Assembly: GCA_902496945.1 (NCBI GenBank)
Contig: CABVDE010000008.1
Span: 1-57,376 of the forward strand
Source: an uncultured Collinsella sp.
GTDB taxonomy: Bacteria > Actinomycetota > Coriobacteriia > Coriobacteriales > Coriobacteriaceae
Direction of reading: 5' to 3'
DNA: 57,376 nucleotides
The notes below the pieces were generated by a model. It saw only the letters and a list, made by a program, of their open reading frames with translations. It had not been told where the DNA came from and did no database searches. Shown here in pieces: positions 33,194 to 42,126 of the stretch. Position numbers and translations under genes: made by a program. The stretch's first letter is position 1. Each line of letters opens with the position of its first letter.

Positions 33194-34163
33194 GAGCCTC
33201 CCCTCCCTCGCAGAAAAACGGAATGATCATATCGTCAAAGTCCTGAATCTCCTCGTGACCAAAGCCCTCAAAGAACTCGTGGCGCTTCTCGCAGGACAGG
33301 TTGTTATACACTGCAAACTGCGTTGCCGGCGGACAGACGATGTCCGCCGTGCCCGTGCCAAACAGCACGGGACACTTGACCATGGGGGCGAAGTTCTTGG
33401 AATCGAAGTACGCCAGCTTGGCGTAGGCTTCCTCGATACGAGTCGAATCCTCGTCAAACCAACGCGACCAATAGCGCAAGCCCTCGTAGGCAATATCGTC
33501 GGCATCCAAATCCCAGACCAGGCGGAAATCTGACAGGAAGGGATAGAGGATGGCGGCGCGATTGATAAGCTCGCTGTTAAGCGCACAGGTCGCAATGCCC
33601 AAACCGCCGCCCTGCGACGCGCCGTTCACAAACACACGGGCAAGATCGATGCCCTCGAGCTCGCGGACGATACGGCACAGAATGCGAATATCTTGGTGCA
33701 AGCGGACATAGTAGAGGTTGGCCGGGTCGCCGTCGACACCGGCGACGATATGGCCCGCGACCGTCGTGCCCTCAAATCCACCAATGTCCTCGGAGGGACC
33801 TCCTTGGCCGGGGCAGTCGAGGGCGATGAGTGCCATGCCCATACCCGCAAACGACGCCTGCTCGAACCAGCTGCGGCTTGCACCCGGATAGCCGTGGAAC
33901 TGAAGCACCAACGGCACGGGCTCATCCGAGACCGGCTTGAGGTACTTCGCGTGTATACGGGCGCCGCACATGCCGGTATACCAGAGGTCGAAAAACTGAC
34001 AGGTCGCGGCATCGGCGACCGATGCCGCCTCGATCGCGTAGTCGAGCTCGACGGCATCGGCCTCGGCCATACGATCATTCCAAAAGAGATCGAAATCCGA
34101 TGGACGGGGCATGGCGCCCCGATAGCCACCAAATTGCTGTTGTAGCTCCTGAGCACTTGGCAT
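33186..34163 (-). CDS. CE7-family acetyl esterase
   Basis: A 325-residue alpha/beta-hydrolase of carbohydrate esterase family 7 (AXE1). The oxyanion loop is LQFHGYPGASRSW, the catalytic serine Ser183 lies in VNGASQGGGLGIA, Asp274 in GTGTADIVCPP, and His303 in FEGFGHEEI. There is no signal peptide, so it acts in the cytoplasm. CE7 enzymes deacetylate small sugars; a CE7-like gene also occurs in the pneumococcal nan locus, so removal of O-acetyl groups from imported sialic acid is a reasonable role here. The start ATG is at 34161-34163; a TTG 15 bases upstream is possible. It lies 80 bases after the ATPase gene. Confidence 0.85.
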   Translation of the reverse strand: MPSAQELQQQFGGYRGAMPRPSDFDLFWNDRMAEADAVELDYAIEAASVADAATCQFFDLWYTGMCGARIHAKYLKPVSDEPVPLVLQFHGYPGASRSWFEQASFAGMGMALIALDCPGQGGPSEDIGGFEGTTVAGHIVAGVDGDPANLYYVRLHQDIRILCRIVRELEGIDLARVFVNGASQGGGLGIATCALNSELINRAAILYPFLSDFRLVWDLDADDIAYEGLRYWSRWFDEDSTRIEEAYAKLAYFDSKNFAPMVKCPVLFGTGTADIVCPPATQFAVYNNLSCEKRHEFFEGFGHEEIQDFDDMIIPFFCEGGEAHV

Positions 34164-34243
34164 GGCTCGTGAACCCAACCTTTCGAAATCGCAACGGAGG
34201 TGCGCCCGGCACGTGAGCCGGGCGCACGGGAGGGAAGGCGAAC

Positions 34244-35071
34244 TTACTCGCCAAGCTTGGGATGAAGCAGCGACGGCGCTGCGCCGAGCAGCATCTTGGT
34301 GTAGGGGTCCTGCGGGTTCTGGAAGACCTGCTTGGCCTCGCCCTGCTCGACAATCTTGCCGCCATTCATAACGATGATGTCGTCAGAGATGTAGCGAACC
34401 GTCTGGATGTCATGGCTAATGAACACCATGGCCAGGCCGAGCTCCTTCTTAAGATCGGTCAGCAGGTTGAGGATCTGCGCGCGGACCGAAACGTCCAGAG
34501 CCGAGGTGGGCTCATCGGCGATGATGGCGTCGGGGTTCAGCGACAAGGCGCGGGCGATTGCCACGCGCTGGCGCTGGCCGCCCGAAAGCTGGCCGGGAAG
34601 AACCTCGGCGGCAGAGCTGGGCAGACCGGTGAGCTCCAGGAGCTCCTTGACGCGCTTCTCCTGCTCGGCCTCGGTGCCCAGATTGTGGACGCGCATAGGA
34701 TCGAGCAGCTGCTCGCGAACGACCATGCGGGGGTTCAGCGCCGTGGCCGGATTCTGGAACACGACCGAGATGACGCGGCCCATGTGACGACGGTCCTCGG
34801 CGGTACGCTTGGTAACGTCCTTGCCCTTAAAGTAGACCTTGCCGCTCGTGGGGGCCTGCAGGCCGCACATAACGTTGGCGGTGGTGGACTTGCCGCAACC
34901 GGACTCGCCGACGATGCCGATCGTCTGGCCGGGCATGAGCTTAATCGTTACACCCTGGACGGCGTGAACCAGGTTGGGGTGAAGAATCGAACCGGTACGG
35001 GTCCTAAAGGTGACGTGGACGTCATCAAGGAAGATGATCGGCTCGACGCCGTTGACTGCGGTCTCGCTCAT
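34244..35071 (-). CDS. sialic-acid type ABC importer ATPase (OppF-like)
   Basis: A 275-residue ATPase with Walker A GESGCGKST, Q-loop VFQNPATALNPR, signature LSGGQRQR, Walker B AIIADEPTSALD and H-loop SHDIQTV. Unlike the OppF at 15977, it lacks the C-terminal cysteine extension and is shorter. It pairs with the ATPase half of the fusion protein encoded immediately upstream: its start codon directly follows that gene's stop. The organisation binding protein, permease, permease-ATPase fusion, ATPase matches known Opp/Dpp-type sialic acid transporters (SatABCD, SiaEFGI). Confidence 0.85.
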   Translation of the reverse strand: MSETAVNGVEPIIFLDDVHVTFRTRTGSILHPNLVHAVQGVTIKLMPGQTIGIVGESGCGKSTTANVMCGLQAPTSGKVYFKGKDVTKRTAEDRRHMGRVISVVFQNPATALNPRMVVREQLLDPMRVHNLGTEAEQEKRVKELLELTGLPSSAAEVLPGQLSGGQRQRVAIARALSLNPDAIIADEPTSALDVSVRAQILNLLTDLKKELGLAMVFISHDIQTVRYISDDIIVMNGGKIVEQGEAKQVFQNPQDPYTKMLLGAAPSLLHPKLGE

Positions 35072-37087
35072 CTACATCACCTCCGCGTGAGGGGTCAAAC
35101 CATTTGCCTTGAGCACCTCGTCGGGGAGCTCGGAATAGAAGTGCTCGGTACCGGGCACGCGCTTGAAGACCGGACGGGTGTCCAGGCCAATGCGCGGATG
35201 GCTCGAGCGGGGTGCGAAGCGATCGCCCTTGGGGAAATCGCGCGGGCTCGGAACGGCACCGGGAACCTGGTGCAGGCGGCCCGAACCGCTTTCGATGGAC
35301 AGGACGGAGCCCAGAAGACCGCGGGTGTACTCGTGGATCGGGTTGGTGAGCAGCTCCTTGGTGGGAGCCTGCTCGATGACCTGACCGGCGTACATAACCG
35401 TGATGTTATGGGCGACCTCGGCGACCAGCGCCAGGTCGTGCGAAACGAAGATCATGGCAAAGCCGAGCTTGGCCTGAAGATCGTTGAGCAGCTTGATGAC
35501 CTGCTTCTGGACGGTAACGTCCAGGGCGGTCGTAGGCTCGTCGCAGATAACCAGCTTGGGGTCGCGGGTAAGGGCCATAGCGATCAGGACGCGCTGACGC
35601 TGACCACCGGAAAGCTCGTGCGGATAGCTCTCGAGCGTACGCTTGGGGTCGAGGCCCACGAGCTCCAGGAGCTCCTCTGCGCTGCGGGTGCCGCCGCGCT
35701 TGGTGAGCTGCTTCATCTGGGCGGAAATGAGCATGGAGGGATTAAGCGAGGACAGGGCGTCCTGGTAAACCATGGCGATATCGGTACCGCGCAGGCCGAA
35801 CCACTCCTTCTTGCTCATCTTGAGCAGGTCACGGCCCTCCCAGAGAACCTCGCCGGAAAGGTGCTCGTCATCGTCGGTCAGGCCCATGATGGCCAGCGTG
35901 GTGATGGACTTACCGCAGCCAGACTCACCGACCAGGCCCATGGTCTGGCCAGGACGGACGTCAAAGTTGACATGGTCGACGACGTTGATGTCACCGTGGT
36001 GCTCAAACTGGATGCAGAAATCGCGGACCGAAAGAATCGGCTCAACGGATTCATCGGGCACATGGCGGTCGTTACGCTTGAGCTCGACATCACGCAGGGC
36101 GCCAAGACGGGCGGACAGGGACTGGGCCTGCTCCTTGTAGGCGCGAACGGGGTCGGAGACCAGCAGGTCGGCCTCGCGGCGCTTGGAGGAATCGGTCGGA
36201 TCCAGAGCGGCGGAGGGAGCAGCGGCCATGGCGTCGGTAATGCCCTCGGAGAGGATGTTGAGCGCCAGGCAGGTGATCATGATTGCCAGACCCGGGAACA
36301 GTGCCTGCCACCAACGGCCGGCAAGCACGCCACCGCGGGCGTCGGCGAGGATGTTGCCCCACGTAGCGGTGGGCTCCTGGATGCCAGCGCCGATAAAGGT
36401 CAGCGAAGCCTCGAAGATGATGGCGTCGGCGACCAGGGTGACGGTGAAGACCATGATCGGGGCAATGCAGTTACGCAGAACGTGCCTGATCAGGATCCAC
36501 GGAGCCTTGGCGCCGGAAACGATGACCGCTCGGACATAGTCCTCGCCGTACTCGGAAACAATGTTGGCGCGCACGATACGGGCGATCTGCGGGGTGTACA
36601 TAAAACCGATAGCGAAGATGATCGACGGCACGGAGTTGCCCAGGATGGAGACGAACACGGCGGCAAGGGCGATGCCCGGGATGGACATGATGATGTCCAG
36701 GATACGCATGATCGTCTCAGAGACGGCCTTACGCGAAACTGCCGCGAGGGCGCCCACGACCGAGCCGCAGACCAGGGCCATGGCGGTAGCGCCAAAGCCG
36801 ATGATCAGCGAGTAACGGCCACCATAGAGCATACGCGACAGAATGTCGCGGCCCTTATCGTCGGTACCGAAGATAAACCCGTTACCGGGAGCCTGGCGAG
36901 CAGTGAAAATCTCGACCGGGCTATAGGGGGCAAGCACCGGAGCGAGGATTGCGGTCAGAGCGACCAGCACCAGCACGACGGCGGCGATCTTAGAAGACAG
37001 CGTCATCTTCTTCCAGCCACCGAGCTTGAGCCCCTTGGAGGCAGCTTTCTCGAGCTGCTCGGTTTGCTTCTCTCGAATCTTTACCAT
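35072..37087 (-). CDS. permease-ATPase fusion of the ABC importer
   Basis: A 671-residue fusion. Residues 1-300 are a DppC-type permease, with FGTDDKGRDILSRMLYG and the EAA loop VIVSGAKAPWILIRHVLRN. A polar linker of about 50 residues follows (PVRAYKEQAQSLSARLGALR). Residues about 350-650 are a DppD-type ATPase with Walker A GESGCGKS, Q-loop VYQDALSSLNPS, signature LSGGQRQR, Walker B LVICDEPTTALD and H-loop SHDLALV. One frame runs through without stop or frameshift, so the fusion is genuine. The same architecture is known for SatC and SiaG of sialic-acid transporters, which supports the substrate assignment. Confidence 0.9.
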   Translation of the reverse strand: MVKIREKQTEQLEKAASKGLKLGGWKKMTLSSKIAAVVLVLVALTAILAPVLAPYSPVEIFTARQAPGNGFIFGTDDKGRDILSRMLYGGRYSLIIGFGATAMALVCGSVVGALAAVSRKAVSETIMRILDIIMSIPGIALAAVFVSILGNSVPSIIFAIGFMYTPQIARIVRANIVSEYGEDYVRAVIVSGAKAPWILIRHVLRNCIAPIMVFTVTLVADAIIFEASLTFIGAGIQEPTATWGNILADARGGVLAGRWWQALFPGLAIMITCLALNILSEGITDAMAAAPSAALDPTDSSKRREADLLVSDPVRAYKEQAQSLSARLGALRDVELKRNDRHVPDESVEPILSVRDFCIQFEHHGDINVVDHVNFDVRPGQTMGLVGESGCGKSITTLAIMGLTDDDEHLSGEVLWEGRDLLKMSKKEWFGLRGTDIAMVYQDALSSLNPSMLISAQMKQLTKRGGTRSAEELLELVGLDPKRTLESYPHELSGGQRQRVLIAMALTRDPKLVICDEPTTALDVTVQKQVIKLLNDLQAKLGFAMIFVSHDLALVAEVAHNITVMYAGQVIEQAPTKELLTNPIHEYTRGLLGSVLSIESGSGRLHQVPGAVPSPRDFPKGDRFAPRSSHPRIGLDTRPVFKRVPGTEHFYSELPDEVLKANGLTPHAEVM

Positions 37088-37090
37088 AAT

Positions 37091-38047
37091 CTACACCGTC
37101 CTGATGCGCGGGTTGATGAGCAGGTAGAGCATGTCAACCACGATGTTGATGATGATGAAGGCAAGAGCAACGACGATAACGACGCCCTGAACCAGGTTCG
37201 CCTCGTTGCCCTGAACGCCCTGCAGGATCGCAGTACCCATGCCGGGGAGGTTGAAGATAACCTCGATGACGACGGCGCCGCCCATGAGGTAACCGATCTT
37301 AAGACCGAGGGTGGTGACCGGGGTGATCAGCGCGTTGCGCAGAACGTTGATGCCGACGACGACCTTCTCGGGAACGCCGGCACCACGAGCCATGCGGACA
37401 TAGTCCTTGTCGAGCTCCTCGACCATGGCGGTACGCACGATACGGGTCATCTGGCCCGTCAGCGGGAATGCAAGGGCGATGGCGGGCATGATCATACGCG
37501 CCATATAACCTGCCGGGTTGGTGGTGAAGTGCGGAAGGGCACCAGATGCCGGGAGCACCTTAAGGTAGGAAGAGAACAGCAGAATCAACAGGACGGCAAG
37601 CCAGAACGACGGGGTTGCCAGGCCGGCGATGGAAAAGACGCGGATCACTTGGTCCGGCCATTTATCACGATACAGCGCCGCGATGACGCCGAGCAAAAAC
37701 GAGACGACCGCGCCGATGGCAAGACCGATAAAGGTCAGCTGCATCGTGACGGGCAGGGCCGTGGAGATGCGCTTGGCAACGGAGTTGCGGGCAGCACCAT
37801 AGGTGCCCATGTCACCATGGATCAGGTCGCCCATGTAGCGCACGTAGCGCACGGGCCAGGGGTCGTCCAGACCATACTTCTCATGGTACTCGGCAACCGC
37901 CTCGGGCGAGGCACCGTCACCCAACGCCGTGTAGGCGGGATCGGTCTTGGAGAACGACATGAGGAAGAACACCAGGACAGTGACGCCCAATGCCATGATC
38001 GGCAGCGCCACGAGACGCCTTCCAATCAAACGTAGAAAGTTGTTCAC
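37091..38047 (-). CDS. ABC importer permease (DppB-like)
   Basis: A 318-residue membrane protein with an N-terminal DppB-type helix (LRLIGRRLVALPIMALGVTV), the loop HGDMGTY, five more helices and the EAA loop MARGAGVPEKVVVGINVLRN. It ends LLINPRIRTV. GTG is the start at 38045-38047, behind GGGGAGA; the upstream in-frame codons lack a ribosome site. It forms the channel with the permease half of the fusion protein, encoded 3 bases downstream. Confidence 0.9.
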   Translation of the reverse strand: MNNFLRLIGRRLVALPIMALGVTVLVFFLMSFSKTDPAYTALGDGASPEAVAEYHEKYGLDDPWPVRYVRYMGDLIHGDMGTYGAARNSVAKRISTALPVTMQLTFIGLAIGAVVSFLLGVIAALYRDKWPDQVIRVFSIAGLATPSFWLAVLLILLFSSYLKVLPASGALPHFTTNPAGYMARMIMPAIALAFPLTGQMTRIVRTAMVEELDKDYVRMARGAGVPEKVVVGINVLRNALITPVTTLGLKIGYLMGGAVVIEVIFNLPGMGTAILQGVQGNEANLVQGVVIVVALAFIIINIVVDMLYLLINPRIRTV

Positions 38048-38110
38048 GTTCTCTCCCCTTTCTTTTGTCGGTAGGACCAACTGGTATATGAGTACGGATA
38101 CTCATTACAA

Positions 38111-38140
38111 GACCCGAGCGACATCGAGGTCGCCCGGGTC
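38111..38140 (-). terminator. intercistronic hairpin after the binding-protein gene
   Basis: Stem GACCCGGGCGAC / GTCGCTCGGGTC (one mismatch, 6-base loop). The minus-strand tail TTGTAATG is weak, so it is a partial terminator or a stabilising structure, as after oppA. Confidence 0.6.
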
Positions 38141-38203
38141 TTTGTTTCAACTATGAGGACGCTGCCTTACGACCGACGCCCTGCATACAGACTCAAGCGA
38201 GTC

Positions 38204-39814
38204 TTACGCCTTGACGGTCGCAACGCCCCTGAAGGACATGCTCGTCGTGCCGATGCCCTTGAAGCCATCGAGGGCCTCGCCGTTGGGCGCAGTGGACGGA
38301 TCGCCCCAGGAAGCGGAGACGGTCTTGACGTGGACAACGGGGTACAGAACGGCGTTATCGGCGATGATGTCGAAGCACTCGTTCCACTTCTTCTGCTGCT
38401 TGTCGCCCTCGGCGGCAAGAGCCTCGTCCATGAGACCGTGGAGCTTCTCCCACTCAGCGGACTCCTTCCACGGGCAACGGGTCTGCATCCAGACGTTGTC
38501 GCCGTACCACCAGTTGAGCAGCAGGTCGGGATCGGCACCGAAGCAGGAAGGATCGCCAGGGGCAAGGAGGATATCGTAGGCCTCGCCGCCGTCGATGGCA
38601 GCGTAGGTGGCCGGCGAGGTATCGGTCTGGATAGTCACCTCGAAGCCGAGGGCGTCGAGGTCGTTCTTGACCTGAGCGGCCATGCCCTTGATCTGCTCGT
38701 TGTCGGTGGTGCGCAGGGTGATGGCACCCGGGGTAATGCCGGACTCCTCGATGAGCTTCTTGGCCTTCTTGGCGTCAGTCTTGTACACCGTGGAAGCCTC
38801 GTGATAGTTGGTGAAGCTCTTGGGCAGGTAGCAGCTGGCAGCGGTGGCAAGGCCGGCGAAGGTGTTGCTGATCATCTTCTCGGTGTCGAGCGCGTACATG
38901 ACGGCCTGACGGACCTTGACGTTGTTCCAAGGCTCCTTGGCGACGTTGAACATGATGAAGCGGGTGCCGAAGCCCTGAACGTTGTCGATCTTGCAGCCGG
39001 CGCTCTCGAGCTGGTCGACGGCGTCAGCGGTAACGAGCTCCATGACGAGCGTGGAGCCTTCCTGCTGAGCGGTGACGCGAGCGGTGGGGTCGGTCAGGAT
39101 GCTGTACTGGATCTTCTTATCTTCGGCGGCATACTCACCGTTGTACTCGGGGTTGGGAACCAGGGTGATCTCGGTATCGGAGATAGAGTCGTACATCCAG
39201 GGGCCGGAGCCGATCGGCTGCTTGGCGCGATCCTCCTCAGACTGGCTGGCCGGGGTAACACGGATAATAGCCAGGCGATCCTTGAGCAGGGAGAAGTTGG
39301 GGACCTTGGTCTTGACCGTCACGGTGCTGGCGTCCTTGGCCTCGATGGACTCGAAGGGCTGGAAGAACGGAGCATAGGTGGCGGAAGCAGCGCAGGCGGT
39401 GTAGGAGGCGACGACGTCGTCAGCGGTGACCTCGGTGCCGTCGGAGAACTTGGCGCCCTTGCGGATGGTGACCTCGAAGGTGGTGTCGTCAACGGACTTA
39501 GGATCGTCGGTGGCGAGCTCGTTGAAAGTGCTGTAGTCGTGGTAATCGATGCCGTAGAGGCCCTCGATGACATGCCAGTTAGCGCCCAGGCCCACGGCGG
39601 AGCCGGTGCTGGCGGGGTCGAAGCTGGACGGAGCGTAAGCAGAACCAGCGGTGATCACGCCGCCGCCACGGTTGGCGGAATCGGTGGAGCTGGCAGCGGA
39701 GCCAGAATCGGAACTGCCACCGCAGCCGGTGAGACCAAGGCCGGCGACAGCAGCGACGCTGCCGGTGAGGCCGAGGAACGAACGCCTGGACATACCCTTG
39801 TTGATGATGGCCAT
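38204..39814 (-). CDS. sialic-acid type binding lipoprotein (SBP_bac_5)
   Basis: A 536-residue family-5 solute-binding protein. The signal peptide has a twin-arginine motif SRRSFL (Arg10-Arg11), a hydrophobic core and the lipobox LTGC (Cys31), followed by a Gly/Ser-rich linker. Mature landmarks include GANWHVIEGLYGID, FSDGTEVTADDVVASY, GSGPWMYDSI and VRQAVMYALDTEKMI. The start is the ATG at 39812-39814, behind AGGAGAAGAC. Family 5 usually binds peptides, but the nan genes downstream in the same run and the SatABCD-like gene architecture point to sialic acid. This assignment is inference from context. Confidence 0.85.
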   Translation of the reverse strand: MAIINKGMSRRSFLGLTGSVAAVAGLGLTGCGGSSDSGSAASSTDSANRGGGVITAGSAYAPSSFDPASTGSAVGLGANWHVIEGLYGIDYHDYSTFNELATDDPKSVDDTTFEVTIRKGAKFSDGTEVTADDVVASYTACAASATYAPFFQPFESIEAKDASTVTVKTKVPNFSLLKDRLAIIRVTPASQSEEDRAKQPIGSGPWMYDSISDTEITLVPNPEYNGEYAAEDKKIQYSILTDPTARVTAQQEGSTLVMELVTADAVDQLESAGCKIDNVQGFGTRFIMFNVAKEPWNNVKVRQAVMYALDTEKMISNTFAGLATAASCYLPKSFTNYHEASTVYKTDAKKAKKLIEESGITPGAITLRTTDNEQIKGMAAQVKNDLDALGFEVTIQTDTSPATYAAIDGGEAYDILLAPGDPSCFGADPDLLLNWWYGDNVWMQTRCPWKESAEWEKLHGLMDEALAAEGDKQQKKWNECFDIIADNAVLYPVVHVKTVSASWGDPSTAPNGEALDGFKGIGTTSMSFRGVATVKA

Positions 39815-39951
39815 GTCTTCTCCTATCAATAGAGAATCTTACCCGGGAGCACCTAGACTTGCCCCCGCGCAACTTGCGGACGATATATACCTTACCTACC
39901 GACAAACCCAACTTGGGTGCCGCGCTCGGCGACCGATACATACATACGCTT

Positions 39952-39989
39952 GAACGGTATTTACTACCGTTCACCGAATTCGTTGACAA
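39952..39989 (-). promoter_or_regulatory. promoter and operator of the sialic-acid operon
   Basis: Minus-strand -35 TTGTCA (39984-39989), 17-base spacer, -10 TAGTAA (39961-39966), about 145 bases before the start codon. The dyad GAACGGTA (39952-39959) and TACCGTTC (39965-39972), 5 bases apart, covers the -10. An outer pair CGATACATAC / GTATGTATCG (39934-39943, 40005-40014) surrounds both. No nanR-type regulator gene is in the window. Confidence 0.55.
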
Positions 39990-40179
39990 ACGATTCGCCA
40001 GACAGTATGTATCGGCGAGGTGAGATATCAGTCTTCGTCAACCCGCAGGATAGCAGGGTTGTTCACCATGGCCAGTCAAACGTTTTAGCGTTAATAAAAC
40101 CCGAAACCGACAGGTAATCGCCGCGAAATAAATGATTGAAAATCACGCAATCATGTATATCAGTTGTTTAGGGGCGTGT

Positions 40180-42126
40180 TTAGTTTTCGGATTGCTTTGC
40201 AGACGCCTCGGAGCGCTCGGCATTCCACGCAATGAGCGCCTCGTGAACCGCTTTGGCGACATCGGCAGGAATACCTCGAACTCCGGCGATCTCTTGCTCG
40301 CTCGCCGCACGCAACCGCTTCATCGAACCAAAATGGCGCATAATGGCACGTTTTCTGGTGGGTCCCACGCCAGGAACGTCATCGAGCACCGAAACCGTCA
40401 TGGCCTTGTCGCGCAATTCGCGATGGAACGTGATGGCAAATCGGTGGGACTCATCGCGCACCTGTTTAATTAGATAGAGCGAAGCAGACCCGGTCGGCAG
40501 CACGACGGGAGTCTCGTCCCAAGGCACAAAAACTTCCTCATCGGCCTTCGCCAAGCCACAAACTGGTATATCGAGCCCAAGAGCCTCAAGTTGCTTGATT
40601 GCAGCGGTCAATTGCGGCTTACCGCCATCGACAACGAGCAAATCGGGGCGCGACCCAAAGCGCTCGTCGGTCATACGCTCGGGAGCATAGCGTCGTCCCA
40701 GAACCTCGGACATCGACACGAAGTCGTTTGCCTCGTCCAATTCGGCCTGAATTTTAAAACGACGGTACTGGCTCTTGTCGGCGTGCCCGTTGGTAAACAC
40801 CACCATAGAGGCGACGGTAAAGGTTCCGTGCAGCGTCGAGATATCGAAGCACTCGATACGCATCGGCGGCGCCGGCAGCGCCAGCGCGCTTTCGAGCTCC
40901 AGGAGCGCTTGATTGGTACGGTCGTCGGCGTACCCCGTTCGCATCATGTAGCGCATGAGGGCATGGCGCGCATTTTTGGATGCCATATCGAGCAGACGGT
41001 GCTTTTCGCCACGCTGTGGCCTATGGAGATGGCAGGAACGCTCACGCTTGCCCGCAAGCCACTCCCCCAGCGCCTCCGCGTCCTCAAGCTCGACCGAGAG
41101 GTTGACCTCAGTTGGGATATCAGCCGTCTCATCGTAATAGCGCTTGAGAAAGCCCGACTGGAGCTCTTTCTCGTCAACATCAAGACCCTTGTCGAGAATG
41201 AACTCGCAGGTGCGAACTGTTCGGCCCTCGCGAACGACGAAGACGCAAGCGGCCGAGATGGTCTCCTCGCGATAGAAACCGATGACATCGATATCGACAC
41301 TGGAGGGAAAAACGACTTGCTGACGATCGTCCAGGCCTCTGATAACCTCCAGACGACGCTTGACGCGTGCCGCACGCTCAAAATCGAGTGCTTCGGCCGC
41401 CTCCGTCATCTCGGCCGTCAGCTCATCGACGACATCCTTGCGATGGCCTGACAAAAAGCGCTCGACACGCTTGACGTTCTTGGCATAGTCAGCCGGGGAA
41501 ATCGCGCCGACACACGCACCCGGGCCGCGCCCGACATGGTAGTCAAAGCAGGGGCGCCCATTTTGCGCGCAAATCATATTGACGATGTCTTCCTCGCCCT
41601 TGCGGGACTCAACGATGCGGCGACAACGACGCCACTCCGCACAGGATGCCGAGCAAATGGGGATAACCTTGCGTAGCGTATCGATGGTCTCGCGCGCCGC
41701 ACGGCTGTCGGTATAGGGACCAAAATAGCGCGTGCCGGACTTATGGCGCTCGCGCGTGTATTTAATAGCAGGAAAGAGGTCGCTCTTGGTAATAGCGATA
41801 AAGGGATAGCTCTTATCGTCCTTGAGGTCGACGTTAAAGTACGGATGGTACTGACCGATCAGATTGCGCTCGAGCACCAACGCCTCGTGCTCGGTCTCCA
41901 CCACGATATAGTCAAAGCTCGCCACCAGCTGCATCATCAGCGGGATCTTTTGACGCTCATCTTGCAGCGTTACGTATTGGCGCATGCGGGCGCGCAGGTT
42001 TTTCGCCTTACCCACATAGATGACATCGCCCTTGGCATCTTTCCAAAGGTAGCAGCCAGGCTGCGTGGGAACACGCGAAACCTGCTCGGCAAGCGTTGGA
42101 ATGTTATCGTGACCGGCCACGCGCAC
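40180..42126 (-). CDS. uvrC: excinuclease ABC subunit C
   Basis: A 648-residue endonuclease of nucleotide excision repair that makes both cuts around a lesion marked by UvrB. An N-terminal GIY-YIG domain (GCYLWKDAKGDVIYVGKAKN) is followed by a UVR motif region (DFERAARVKRRLEVIRGL). The RNase-H-like C-terminal nuclease has IECFDISTLHG and LLVVDGGKPQLTAA, and helix-hairpin-helix motifs close the protein (DDVPGVGPTRKRAIMRHFGS). The start is GTG at 42124-42126 or the GTG two codons later, next to the murJ stop. Confidence 0.95.
   Translation of the reverse strand: MRVAGHDNIPTLAEQVSRVPTQPGCYLWKDAKGDVIYVGKAKNLRARMRQYVTLQDERQKIPLMMQLVASFDYIVVETEHEALVLERNLIGQYHPYFNVDLKDDKSYPFIAITKSDLFPAIKYTRERHKSGTRYFGPYTDSRAARETIDTLRKVIPICSASCAEWRRCRRIVESRKGEEDIVNMICAQNGRPCFDYHVGRGPGACVGAISPADYAKNVKRVERFLSGHRKDVVDELTAEMTEAAEALDFERAARVKRRLEVIRGLDDRQQVVFPSSVDIDVIGFYREETISAACVFVVREGRTVRTCEFILDKGLDVDEKELQSGFLKRYYDETADIPTEVNLSVELEDAEALGEWLAGKRERSCHLHRPQRGEKHRLLDMASKNARHALMRYMMRTGYADDRTNQALLELESALALPAPPMRIECFDISTLHGTFTVASMVVFTNGHADKSQYRRFKIQAELDEANDFVSMSEVLGRRYAPERMTDERFGSRPDLLVVDGGKPQLTAAIKQLEALGLDIPVCGLAKADEEVFVPWDETPVVLPTGSASLYLIKQVRDESHRFAITFHRELRDKAMTVSVLDDVPGVGPTRKRAIMRHFGSMKRLRAASEQEIAGVRGIPADVAKAVHEALIAWNAERSEASAKQSEN

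Noticed and set aside
34262..38035. A very long open frame on the plus strand opposite the importer genes
   Set aside because: It is the antisense shadow of GC-rich coding sequence; the minus-strand genes have full ABC motifs and ribosome sites.
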